From Castellaniella hirudinis_A (GTDB lineage Bacteria; Pseudomonadota; Gammaproteobacteria; Burkholderiales; Burkholderiaceae_B): DNA of 64,000 bases. This document shows positions 54,869 to 64,000 of the stretch, piece after piece; position 1 is the stretch's first letter; every line of letters begins with the position of its first letter. Location of the stretch: positions 59,112 to 123,111 of the forward strand of contig NZ_JBLGTV010000009.1 in the NCBI RefSeq assembly GCF_047468865.1, in the 5' to 3' direction. The translations under genes and the position numbers were made by a program. A model generated the notes under the pieces. It saw only the letters and a program-made list of their open reading frames with translations. It made no database searches and was not told where the DNA came from.

Positions 54869-56629
54869 TCAGCGCCCCCGGCGGGGGCTCAACACAAAAG
54901 CGTCTTCGTTGTCGACGGCCCGCTTCAGCTGTGAATAGCGCTCCAGCAGGTCGGATTTATACACGACCCCCAGCAGGCGGGCGGGGCGGTCGCGGCTGAT
55001 GACCGGCAGGCGTTCGCCCTGGAACGCGCTGAACTGGGCCTGGGCCTCGTCCAGGCTCAGGTCGGGATACAGGGGCTTGACGAAATCCAGGCGCAGCACG
55101 TCGCCGCAGGTCTTGGCGGCCACATCCACTTCGCCCAGCATCATGCGCGTCAAGTCCTGCTGGGCGATCACCCCCTGCCAATGGGATTCCTGATCCACCA
55201 CGCACAGGTACTTGACCGGATAATCCAGGAACATTTCCTGGGCCCGGCGCACCGGGGCCGTGGTGGGCACCACGGTCTCGGCGGGACGCAGCAGGCTGTC
55301 CAGCCTGGCCTGGCGCAACCGCTGGCGCAGCGCCTGGCTGTCTTCGTGATGCAGGGTCACTTCATACATCACCGCCTGGGCCAGCCCGCGCGACACGAAA
55401 TACGCCACCACGCAGGCCAGAACCAAGGGCAGCACCACCTGATAGCTCAGGGTCATCTCGAAGATCATCAGGATGGCCATGAAAGGCGCGCTGGTGGCGG
55501 CGGCCAGAAACGCCCCCATGCCCACCAGGGCGAACACGGCCCCCTGCCCCGCCAGCACGGGCCAGGCCTCGGCCAGCACCTGGCCAAACAACATGCCCAG
55601 GGCGCCGCCCACGAACAGCAGCGGCGTGAACACCCCGCCCACCGCCCCGGATCCCACCGTCAGCGCGGTCGCCAGCACCTTGCACAGCAGCATCAACAGC
55701 ACAATCTGCCAGGCCCAGTCATCATGCAGCAGCGACAGCACCACCCGGTTGCCGTTGCCGGCCATGTCGGGCAGCCGCGTCAGCACGGCTCCCAGCAGCA
55801 GCCCGCCCAGCGCCAGGCGCCAGGGCAAGCCCAGGCGCGTGCGCGCAAACAACGTGCGCACGGCATGGATGGTGCGCAGGAACTGGGCCGCGCCCACCCC
55901 CGCCAACACGCCCAGGGCCAGGCAGGGCAGCAGCAGCTCGATCGGCATGACCTGCAGGTCGGGCATGGGATAGCGCACGGCGTAATGCCCCGTCCAATGC
56001 ATCACCAGGCTGGCCACGGCCGAGGCCACCAGCAGGGGGCCGAAATTCTGGAACGACATGGCCCCCAGGATGATTTCCCCCACGAACACCGCGCCGGCCA
56101 AGGGCGCGCCATAGGCCGCCGAGACCCCCGCCGCCGCGCCGCAGGCGGCCAGCAAGCGCAAATGGGCCGTGTCCACGCGCAGCACCCGGCCAACGCCCGA
56201 CGACCACAGCGCCGCCAGATGCACCATGGCCCCTTCACGCCCGATCGACCCGCCCGAGGCGACCGTGCACAGGGACGACAGGGAGCGCAGCAGGCCCTGT
56301 CCCAGCGACATCCGGCCGTCCCCGATGGCGACGGATTCCATGTAACTGGAATGCTTGTCCCGGGATACCCGCCGCGCCGCCACCAGCAGCCCCCCGGCGC
56401 ACAGCCCGCCCAGGGCGGGAACCAGCAGGCGCAAAGACCAGTCCAGGCCGCCCATCACTTGGGTGATCTGGCCCGACTGCGCGGCGAACAGGCGCTGGAT
56501 GGCATGAATCCCCGCATGGAAGGCGATGGTGATCAGCGCCCCGCCCAGGCCCGCCAGGGCCGCCCAGCACAGCATGGCCGCCACGCCGTCGGCGCGCCAC
56601 CGGAAAGGATTGGGCATCGGCATGGGCAT
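54869..56629 (-). CDS. ClC family chloride channel/antiporter with CBS domains
   Basis: The 586-aa protein has a ClC membrane domain (residues about 15-430) with the gating-glutamate motif GSIGREGAMVHL and GAVGGVFTPLLFVGG, then two C-terminal CBS domains (about 455-575) that may bind nucleotides. The usual GREGP is GREGA. The start shares one base with the cydB stop (TGATG); three in-frame ATGs (56629, 56623, 56617) are possible. Coupling to the cyd-like genes suggests a charge- or pH-balancing role, which is inference. Confidence 0.9.
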   Translation of the reverse strand: MPMPMPNPFRWRADGVAAMLCWAALAGLGGALITIAFHAGIHAIQRLFAAQSGQITQVMGGLDWSLRLLVPALGGLCAGGLLVAARRVSRDKHSSYMESVAIGDGRMSLGQGLLRSLSSLCTVASGGSIGREGAMVHLAALWSSGVGRVLRVDTAHLRLLAACGAAAGVSAAYGAPLAGAVFVGEIILGAMSFQNFGPLLVASAVASLVMHWTGHYAVRYPMPDLQVMPIELLLPCLALGVLAGVGAAQFLRTIHAVRTLFARTRLGLPWRLALGGLLLGAVLTRLPDMAGNGNRVVLSLLHDDWAWQIVLLMLLCKVLATALTVGSGAVGGVFTPLLFVGGALGMLFGQVLAEAWPVLAGQGAVFALVGMGAFLAAATSAPFMAILMIFEMTLSYQVVLPLVLACVVAYFVSRGLAQAVMYEVTLHHEDSQALRQRLRQARLDSLLRPAETVVPTTAPVRRAQEMFLDYPVKYLCVVDQESHWQGVIAQQDLTRMMLGEVDVAAKTCGDVLRLDFVKPLYPDLSLDEAQAQFSAFQGERLPVISRDRPARLLGVVYKSDLLERYSQLKRAVDNEDAFVLSPRRGR

Positions 56630-57678
56630 CACGCGCGGAAGTCGGGCGGGCGCGGAGGCCGCGAGCGCCCCAGCATGCGCCAGTACACCCAGATGTTGAA
56701 CAGCAGGGCCACCGGAAAAGCCACCACGGCCGCCGACAGGGTCAGCCGCAGGGTCTGTACCGGCGCCGCCGCATCCCACAAGGTGAGCTCGTCCAGCACG
56801 ACATAGGGAAAGAAGCTGTAGGCCAGGCCCCCCAGCAGCAGCAGGAAAATCACCATGACCAGGGCATAGGGCAGGGCCGAGGCGCGGTAGCTTTGGGCCA
56901 TCATGCGCTGCAGGGTCATTTCCGTCAGCACGAAGCACAGCAGCAGCAGCCCCCAGACCAGCCCGACCACCCCCCAGTGTTCTCCATCCCCCCATTTCAG
57001 GAAAACGCCCGCATTGGAAAAATCCAGAACCACGGAAATCCCGACCGCCCCGACCGCGCTCCAGCGCAAAGTGCGGCGCGCCCAGCCCACCGCCCGCACG
57101 CGCAATTCGCCCGCTTCGCGCATCATCAGCCATGCCGCCCCCAGCAGGCCGTAGATGGCCACGGCGCAGACCCCCATCAACAGCGCAAACCCGGTGTAGC
57201 CCGCGCCAGTTTCGTAGGCGACCGTCACCCGCGCCAATAGATAACCATGGGAAAAGGCCACCAGCACCGCCCCCAGGCCAAAGCCGAACTGCCAACGCCC
57301 CTGCTGCTGCACGGGCGCGCGCAAGCGCCACTCGAAACACACCGAGCGCAGCAGCGTGCCCAGCCCCAGCAGGGTCAAGGGAATATACAGACGGCCCAGC
57401 GTCGGCGACCAGGCATAAGGGAATGCGGCCGCCAACAGCCCCAGGCCCAGAAACAGCCAGAACTCGTTGGCATCGCGCCAAGGACTCAACAGCGACAACA
57501 TGCGCGGACGCAAGGCGGCCGGCGCCACCAGGGACAGGCACCCCACCCCAATATCGAAACCATCCAGCAAGACCCCGGCCGCCAGAATGGCGAAAAACAT
57601 GCCCATCAGCACCAGGGGCATCCAGAATGCAGGGTCCTGCGCCCCCAGGCCGACCAGGGCCGCCAGCGATTCGATCAT
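56629..57678 (-). CDS. cytochrome bd oxidase subunit II-like protein (CydB family)
   Basis: Membrane protein of 349 aa with about eight to nine helices. It keeps CydB landmarks: LLDGFDIGVGCL near residue 30, PWRDANEFWLFLGLGLLAAAFP, and YIPLTLLGLGTLLRSVCFEWR. The usual WDGNE is WRDANE. The start MIESLAAL overlaps the cydA-like stop (ATGA). Because its partner lacks the normal haem ligands, I call this CydB-like and not a proven oxidase subunit. Confidence 0.85.
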   Translation of the reverse strand: MIESLAALVGLGAQDPAFWMPLVLMGMFFAILAAGVLLDGFDIGVGCLSLVAPAALRPRMLSLLSPWRDANEFWLFLGLGLLAAAFPYAWSPTLGRLYIPLTLLGLGTLLRSVCFEWRLRAPVQQQGRWQFGFGLGAVLVAFSHGYLLARVTVAYETGAGYTGFALLMGVCAVAIYGLLGAAWLMMREAGELRVRAVGWARRTLRWSAVGAVGISVVLDFSNAGVFLKWGDGEHWGVVGLVWGLLLLCFVLTEMTLQRMMAQSYRASALPYALVMVIFLLLLGGLAYSFFPYVVLDELTLWDAAAPVQTLRLTLSAAVVAFPVALLFNIWVYWRMLGRSRPPRPPDFRA

Positions 57679-59033
57679 GCGCGCCCCCGATGACGCGCCA
57701 CCGGCACCACGCCATAACGCAGCGTATGCCCCAGCAATTGACGAAAGCCCAAGACCAGCGCGCCATAGACCAGCAGCTGCAGCGCCACCCCGCCCCACAG
57801 CCCGGCCTCGCCCTGCACCGCGCCGATCTCGCGCAAGGTGATCGTGCCGTACACGGCATAAGGCAGACTGCCCATCATCAAGTGCCCCCACCCCGCCAAT
57901 TGGCCGAACAGCGCCAGCCAGGCCATCGCCCGCAAGCCCGCCCGCCCGCCGGAACCGAGCTTGTCGGGCTCGAACCCCAGCCGCCAGGCGCGCCAGAACC
58001 CCCAAAGCCCCATCAGGCCCAAAAGCGCCAGCAGCCCAGCGGCCAGGCGCGCGCTGGCATACGTCGGCAAGACCGGGGGGCGCATGCCGACCAGATCATT
58101 CAAGCCCTGGATGATTACGCCGCCAGCGGCCTCCGCCGCATCGGGCGCCACGGGCGGGGCCAGCCAGCCCGCCGGGGGGGCGATGCCCAGCCAGGCCCAG
58201 GCATTGCGCCCGGCGGCGCCATCCGGCCACGCCAGCATGGTCAGGGGGTCGGGCACGCCGCTGTGCCACTGCGGCACCACGGCGGCCAAGCGCGCAGGCT
58301 GCACGGGCAACAGCTGGTAGCCCAGCCGCGCCGCCAGGCCGGCCTGGACGACGACCGCCAGCAACAGCAGCACCAGCGCCCCCCGGTACACGGCGCGATC
58401 CCCGGCATCGCTGGGCCGCGTCCGGGTGCGCTGCGCGGTGATGGACAGCATCAGGGTGGCCGCCAGCATCAGGCCGCCGGTCAGCAAAATGCCGAACAAG
58501 GCGGGGGCCGCCCCATCCAGCACGGCCAGCCAGCTGCGGATTCGATAGTATTGCTCGGCCATCGCCGCCCCCACGGGCCATTGCATCCAGGCCAGCAAGG
58601 CCACCACCCACCACGCCGTCAGGGATGTGCCCAAAGCCACCATGCCCACCATCAGCGTATGCACCCCATTGGACAGACTGCGCTGGCCATACAGCATGGC
58701 CCCCAGGAAACAGGATTTGAAGATGAATGCGGTCAGCACCGCCATGGCGACCAGCGGCCCGATCACTTCGCCCGCCCGATCCATCAGCCCTTGCCAGAGC
58801 GTGCCCAGCTGCAACAGCAGGGGCAGGCTGGCCGCAAAGCCGATAATGAGCGCCAGGGCATAGACGCGCACCCAGAAACGATACGCCAGCAAGGCGGCGT
58901 CCGCCCGGTGAACGCGCAAACGCAAAAAAAACAGCACCCACGCCAAGCCGAGCTCCAGCGCCAGGAAAAACAGGAGAAAGCCCAGACTGAGGTAGAACTG
59001 GGTCAGCGACAGAACCCACGCGGTTTGAGTCAT
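57675..59033 (-). CDS. divergent CydA-like subunit lacking canonical haem/proton residues
   Basis: Membrane protein of 452 aa, related to CydA by overall helix pattern and by stretches such as WMQWPVG and the GTLW...FLGAMLYG...LVALG-like region. Against E. coli CydA (aligned from memory without gaps), the haem-ligand His19 position is Leu20, proton-path Glu99 is Ala98 and Glu107 is Lys106; the His186 position is Ala or Pro, and the GRQPW quinol-site motif reads GSLPY. It therefore cannot be a standard bd oxidase. It may belong to a non-canonical bd-superfamily branch. Start uncertain: ATG here, or a GTG at 59057. Confidence 0.7.
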   Translation of the reverse strand: MTQTAWVLSLTQFYLSLGFLLFFLALELGLAWVLFFLRLRVHRADAALLAYRFWVRVYALALIIGFAASLPLLLQLGTLWQGLMDRAGEVIGPLVAMAVLTAFIFKSCFLGAMLYGQRSLSNGVHTLMVGMVALGTSLTAWWVVALLAWMQWPVGAAMAEQYYRIRSWLAVLDGAAPALFGILLTGGLMLAATLMLSITAQRTRTRPSDAGDRAVYRGALVLLLLAVVVQAGLAARLGYQLLPVQPARLAAVVPQWHSGVPDPLTMLAWPDGAAGRNAWAWLGIAPPAGWLAPPVAPDAAEAAGGVIIQGLNDLVGMRPPVLPTYASARLAAGLLALLGLMGLWGFWRAWRLGFEPDKLGSGGRAGLRAMAWLALFGQLAGWGHLMMGSLPYAVYGTITLREIGAVQGEAGLWGGVALQLLVYGALVLGFRQLLGHTLRYGVVPVARHRGRA

Positions 59034-59065
59034 AATGTGCGCTAGTTTATTATGCACAGGACAGT

Positions 59066-60817
<1,752 letters not shown>

Positions 60818-60825
60818 CGCACGCC

Positions 60826-61581
60826 ATGGGAACCCCATCCGACGTGCTGGACTTCAAAAGCGCCACCCTGATGACGCTGCGGGCCGTCTTGCACACCGAC
60901 GACACCCCCGCCCTGCTGCAAGCCCTGGAACAACGCATGCGGCAAGCGGGCGACTTCTACCGGGACGAGCCCGTCATCCTGGACGCCCAGGGCCTGTCCC
61001 AGGCCCCCGACTGGCCCGCCCTGGCGGACGCCTTGCGCCGGCATGGCCTGCACCCCATCGGGGCACAGGCCCAGGCCGCCTTGCACGCCGGCCTGCTTCA
61101 GGCCGGCCTGGCCCCCGTGCAGGTGTCCGCCGGCCGCGCCAGCGCGCCCCCCGCGGACGCCGCCCCGGCCCCGGCCAGGCCCGCCGACAACCAGGCCGCG
61201 CCCCCGGCCGAGCCCGCGCCGCCGGCCCCACAGGCCCCACAGGCCCCGGCCGGCCAAACCCTGGTGGTTCGCCACCCGCTGCGCTCCGGCCAGCGCATCT
61301 ATGCCAAAGGCGGCGATCTCATCGTCATGGGCCTGGTCAGCCAAGGCGCCGAAGTCATCGCCGACGGCCACATCCACGTCTACGGCCCCTTGCGCGGCAA
61401 AGCCATTGCCGGGGCGCAAGGGCGCACGGACGCCATGATCCTGACCACCCAGCTGGATCCCGAACTGCTGGCCATCGCGGGCATTTACCGGGTAGTCGAA
61501 ACACGCCTGCCGGACACCCTGCACAACCAGCCGGCCCGGGTACAGCTGGACGGAGACACTTTGCGCATCCACGAAATTTAA
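60826..61581 (+). CDS. minC: septum site-determining protein MinC
   Basis: Inhibitor of FtsZ assembly away from midcell. The 251-aa protein has an N-terminal MinC_N domain (residues about 1-95), a Pro/Ala-rich linker (about 105-143, longer than usual) and the C-terminal beta-helix that binds MinD (VRHPLRSGQRIYA, GDLIVMGLVSQGAEVIADGHIHVYGPLRGKA region). Starts the minCDE unit. Confidence 0.95.
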   Translation: MGTPSDVLDFKSATLMTLRAVLHTDDTPALLQALEQRMRQAGDFYRDEPVILDAQGLSQAPDWPALADALRRHGLHPIGAQAQAALHAGLLQAGLAPVQVSAGRASAPPADAAPAPARPADNQAAPPAEPAPPAPQAPQAPAGQTLVVRHPLRSGQRIYAKGGDLIVMGLVSQGAEVIADGHIHVYGPLRGKAIAGAQGRTDAMILTTQLDPELLAIAGIYRVVETRLPDTLHNQPARVQLDGDTLRIHEI

Positions 61582-61687
61582 ACACCCAGTCACAGGAAGA
61601 CACCTTCATCCACGACTGCACGCCTATCCACCGGCATTTTGCTTTACGATGTCACGAACTCAAAAAACACAGGGGAACACCAACACC

Positions 61688-62503
61688 ATGGCACGCATTG
61701 TTGTAGTCACCTCCGGCAAGGGCGGGGTCGGCAAAACCACCACCAGCGCCAGCTTCTCCGCCGGCCTGGCCATGCGCGGCCACAAAACCGTCGTCATCGA
61801 TTTCGACGTCGGCCTGCGCAACCTGGATCTGATCATGGGCTGCGAGCGCCGCGTCGTCTACGACTTCGTCAACGTCATTCAGGGTGAAGCCAGCCTGAAC
61901 CAGGCCCTGATCCGCGACAAACAGCTGGACAAGCTGTACATCCTGCCGGCCTCCCAGACCCGCGACAAAGACGCCCTCACCCGCGACGGCGTGGAAAAAG
62001 TCCTGACCGACCTGCAGGCCATGGATTTCGAATATATCGTGTGCGATTCCCCGGCGGGGATCGAAACCGGCGCCGTGATGGCGTCCTATTTCGCCGACGA
62101 CGCCCTGGTGGTCACCAACCCCGAAGTCTCCTCGGTGCGCGATTCCGACCGCATCCTCGGCATCCTGTCCGCCAAATCCCGCCGCGCCGAGCAAGGCGAA
62201 GACCCCATCAAAGAACACCTGCTGCTGACGCGCTACAACGCAAAGCGCGTGGCCGACGGCGAAATGCTGTCCCTGGGCGACATCGAGGACATTCTGCGCA
62301 TCCGCCTGATCGGCGTCATCCCCGAATCCGAAATCGTGCTGCAGGCCTCCAACGAAGGCATCCCCGCCATCCACAAGGCAAACACCGACGTCGCCGAAGC
62401 CTACCAGGACGTCGTCGCCCGCTACCTGGGCGAAGACAAGCCCCTGCGCTTCGTCGACTACGAAAAACCTGGCCTGTTCAAGCGGCTTTTCGGAGGGAAA
62501 TAA
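61688..62503 (+). CDS. minD: septum site-determining ATPase MinD
   Basis: Membrane-associated ATPase that recruits MinC and oscillates with MinE. The 271-aa protein has the deviant Walker A GKGGVGKTTTSASF (residues about 9-22), VIDFDVGLRNLDLIMGCERR, DSPAGIE and the C-terminal amphipathic helix (GLFKRLFGGK). Start MARIVVVT. Confidence 0.97.
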   Translation: MARIVVVTSGKGGVGKTTTSASFSAGLAMRGHKTVVIDFDVGLRNLDLIMGCERRVVYDFVNVIQGEASLNQALIRDKQLDKLYILPASQTRDKDALTRDGVEKVLTDLQAMDFEYIVCDSPAGIETGAVMASYFADDALVVTNPEVSSVRDSDRILGILSAKSRRAEQGEDPIKEHLLLTRYNAKRVADGEMLSLGDIEDILRIRLIGVIPESEIVLQASNEGIPAIHKANTDVAEAYQDVVARYLGEDKPLRFVDYEKPGLFKRLFGGK

Positions 62504-62505
62504 GC

Positions 62506-62769
62506 ATGGCGTTTCTGGATTTCTTTCGGGGACAGAAAAAGACTTCGGCCAGCGTGGCCAAAGACCGCCTGCAGTTGATCCTGATCAACGAGCGCAGCAG
62601 CGGGCACAGCCCCGACTTCCTGCAAAAGCTGCAGGCTGAACTCATCGCCGTGATCTCCAAATACGTGCAGATCGACCCGGACGACATCAAAGTCAACCTC
62701 GAACGCCAGGACTCCCTGGAAGTCCTGGAAGTCAAGATCGAAATGCCGCAGACCGAGACACGCGAATAA
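62506..62769 (+). CDS. minE: cell division topological specificity factor MinE
   Basis: Stimulates MinD ATPase and drives pole-to-pole oscillation. The 87-aa protein has the N-terminal membrane-targeting and MinD-contact region (MAFLDFFRGQKKTSASVAKDR is split: FLDFFRG and AKDRLQLIL), and the dimeric C-terminal domain. The start is 2 nt after the minD stop, with GGAGG upstream. Confidence 0.96.
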   Translation: MAFLDFFRGQKKTSASVAKDRLQLILINERSSGHSPDFLQKLQAELIAVISKYVQIDPDDIKVNLERQDSLEVLEVKIEMPQTETRE

Positions 62770-62771
62770 GC

Positions 62772-62879
62772 CCCGGCATATCCGGCCCGCCGGGTGCGGT
62801 CAACTGCGGCCAACGGTCCTTTGAAGCCCTCGGGTGGAACCGGCGACATGGCGGCATCCGCCCGGCCGGATATAGCCGG
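62772..62879. repeat. imperfect inverted repeat between minE and the AEC transporter
   Basis: Arms at about 62773-62799 and 62852-62879 share CCGGC, ATATCCGGCC and CGG-TGC segments in opposite orientation (about 25 nt, imperfect). It lies between convergent genes and could act as a transcription end for both. No T-tract is obvious. Confidence 0.4.
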
Positions 62880-62935
62880 TGCCCCTCGGGGCCATGGGCG
62901 GCGCGCTCGAGCGCAGACACTTGAACCACGGGCGC

Positions 62936-63820
62936 TCAAATCCAGGCCAAAGTGGCCCACACCACCAATGGAATGGTCGCCACGGACAAGACATTGCCCA
63001 GCAGCACCACGCTGGCCACGGTGCGGGGCGCCACGCGGTACTGTTCGCACAGCAGATAGTTCAGCACGGCGGGCGGCAGCATCACCGACAAAGCCACCAT
63101 GCGCGCCCAGTCCGGGGTCAGCGGCAGCAGCCACAGCACCAGCGGCAAGGTCAGCAGGCCCGCCAGCAGATACAGGCCATTGATGCGCAGGGCCAGACCC
63201 CATTGTTCGATGCGATCCTGCGACAGCCGCACCCCCAGGCCAAACAGCATCAAAGGGATGGCGATCTGTCCGATCAAGTCGATCGACGTGGTGACAAAGC
63301 CCGGGATCCAATCGCGGTACGGCGCCAGCAGCGCCCCCAGGAACGCCGCCCAGATATTGGGATTGCGCAGCCACAGCCAGCGGTTGCTGCCACGCGACAG
63401 CAAGAACAGCCCCAAAGAAAAGTGCAACAAATTGGACAGCACGAACAGCACGACGATGTCGCCCAGCTTGTCCTTGCCATAGGCCAGCATCATCAGGGGA
63501 ATCCCGATGTTGCCGGTATTGCGGAACATGCCCGGCACCAGGAACGCCGCCCGCGACACCCCCGCGCAAGGCACCTTGGCCAGCAGCAGCCCGGGCACGA
63601 CGATGATCAGCACCCCGGCCGCCACCAGGGGCCAGCCCTGGGTCAAATCCACCGGATTGGCCACCAGGGCGGAAAACACCAGCGCCGGGCAGAACACCAT
63701 GACATTGGCGTAGTTGATGAACCCCATGTCCGGCGCCCTCGCCTGGCGGCGGCCAAAGGCAAAGCCCAGAGCCGCCACCGCGAACACGGGCAGGACGATA
63801 TTCAACAGGGTCAGCAGCAT
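62936..63820 (-). CDS. AEC (auxin efflux carrier) family transporter
   Basis: Inner-membrane transporter of 294 aa with about ten helices in two five-helix halves; the first half has NIVLPVFAVAALGFAFGRR (with an N-terminal motif GxGxxxGR-type) and the broken-helix region PGMFRNTGNIGIPLMMLAYG, typical of AEC carriers. Bacterial relatives move malonate or other organic acids, but the substrate is unknown. Start MLLTLLNIVL. It is convergent with minCDE. Confidence 0.88.
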   Translation of the reverse strand: MLLTLLNIVLPVFAVAALGFAFGRRQARAPDMGFINYANVMVFCPALVFSALVANPVDLTQGWPLVAAGVLIIVVPGLLLAKVPCAGVSRAAFLVPGMFRNTGNIGIPLMMLAYGKDKLGDIVVLFVLSNLLHFSLGLFLLSRGSNRWLWLRNPNIWAAFLGALLAPYRDWIPGFVTTSIDLIGQIAIPLMLFGLGVRLSQDRIEQWGLALRINGLYLLAGLLTLPLVLWLLPLTPDWARMVALSVMLPPAVLNYLLCEQYRVAPRTVASVVLLGNVLSVATIPLVVWATLAWI

Positions 63821-64000
63821 GGCAGGGCCTGATCGCCGGGGAAGGCGGAAAGAGGACGGACAAGGCCGCCAGTGTACCGCCAAGCCGGGCCGGGCCGGGT
63901 GCGGGCCGCCCTGGACACAGCCCATGAAAAATGTCCGCTGTCAAGCCTTTGATGCGGACAGGCAGCAACATGAAAGGTCTTGTGGGGCAATAGGTTAGGC

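Noticed and set aside
54869..57859. 996-codon frame that would fuse CydB-region sequence to the ClC protein
   Set aside because: The N-terminal 400 residues are an out-of-frame reading of cydB; the true ClC start is at 56629.

Overview
The window is GC-rich chromosomal DNA from a betaproteobacterium of the order Burkholderiales, most likely family Alcaligenaceae (Bordetella/Achromobacter/Castellaniella-like). I infer this from protein content (cbb3 oxidase set, PHB phasin, short Fis, CHCC zinc-finger protein beside ilvE) and from gene order; no 16S gene is present. I see no tRNA, rRNA, CRISPR array, insertion sequence or prophage.

Layout. 12-4485 (minus): a cbb3 oxidase cluster in the order ccoI-like, ccoS, ccoN, ccoO, ccoQ, ccoP, with two FNR/Anr boxes; the ccoI-like protein has lost all its cytoplasmic catalytic domains. 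4627-7273: aceA (minus) and queF (plus) separated by an AT-rich region with three palindromes. 7.6-22.0 kb (plus): a ten-gene exopolysaccharide operon. 22.0-27.5 kb (minus): orn, acpS, nagZ, uvrC, pgsA and a DUF4434 lipoprotein. 27.5-39.6 kb: a Ste24-type protease, rsgA, a Nudix hydrolase, phasin, an IclR regulator, a CinA-like protein, an EI24 protein, a thioredoxin, an RhlE-type helicase, ilvE, a zinc-finger protein, a BepA-like protease and a CtaG-like protein. 39.8-51.4 kb (plus): ubiH-like, dusB, fis, purH, ruvC, ruvA, recQ and a polyamine-type ABC transporter. 51.5-54.8 kb: ruvB (inverted and away from ruvCA), a small hypothetical gene and a two-gene AAA ATPase/DUF4276 module of visibly lower GC. 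54.9-59.0 kb (minus): a divergent cydAB pair and a ClC channel. 59.1-63.8 kb: glnS, minCDE and an AEC transporter.

The most interesting region is 7.6-22 kb. It joins WecB (UDP-ManNAc supply), a BcsB-like periplasmic protein, an NfrB-like glycosyltransferase with a C-terminal MshEN (c-di-GMP-binding type) domain and an NfrA-like outer-membrane TPR/barrel protein to an alginate-type acylation set: AlgF-like, two AlgX/AlgJ-like SGNH proteins and an AlgI-like MBOAT. Inside that set sit an FkbH-like HAD/GNAT enzyme and a dedicated acyl carrier protein, plus a VOC protein. I infer a c-di-GMP-controlled ManNAc-type polysaccharide carrying an unusual ACP-derived acyl group, possibly glyceryl, in place of or beside acetyl. 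A DUF4434 lipoprotein, convergent with and overlapping the last gene, may be its hydrolase.

Other unusual points are the domain-stripped CcoI, a CydA-like subunit lacking the usual haem and proton-path residues, the AAA/TOPRIM-like pair that looks like a defence module, and the broken ruv operon.
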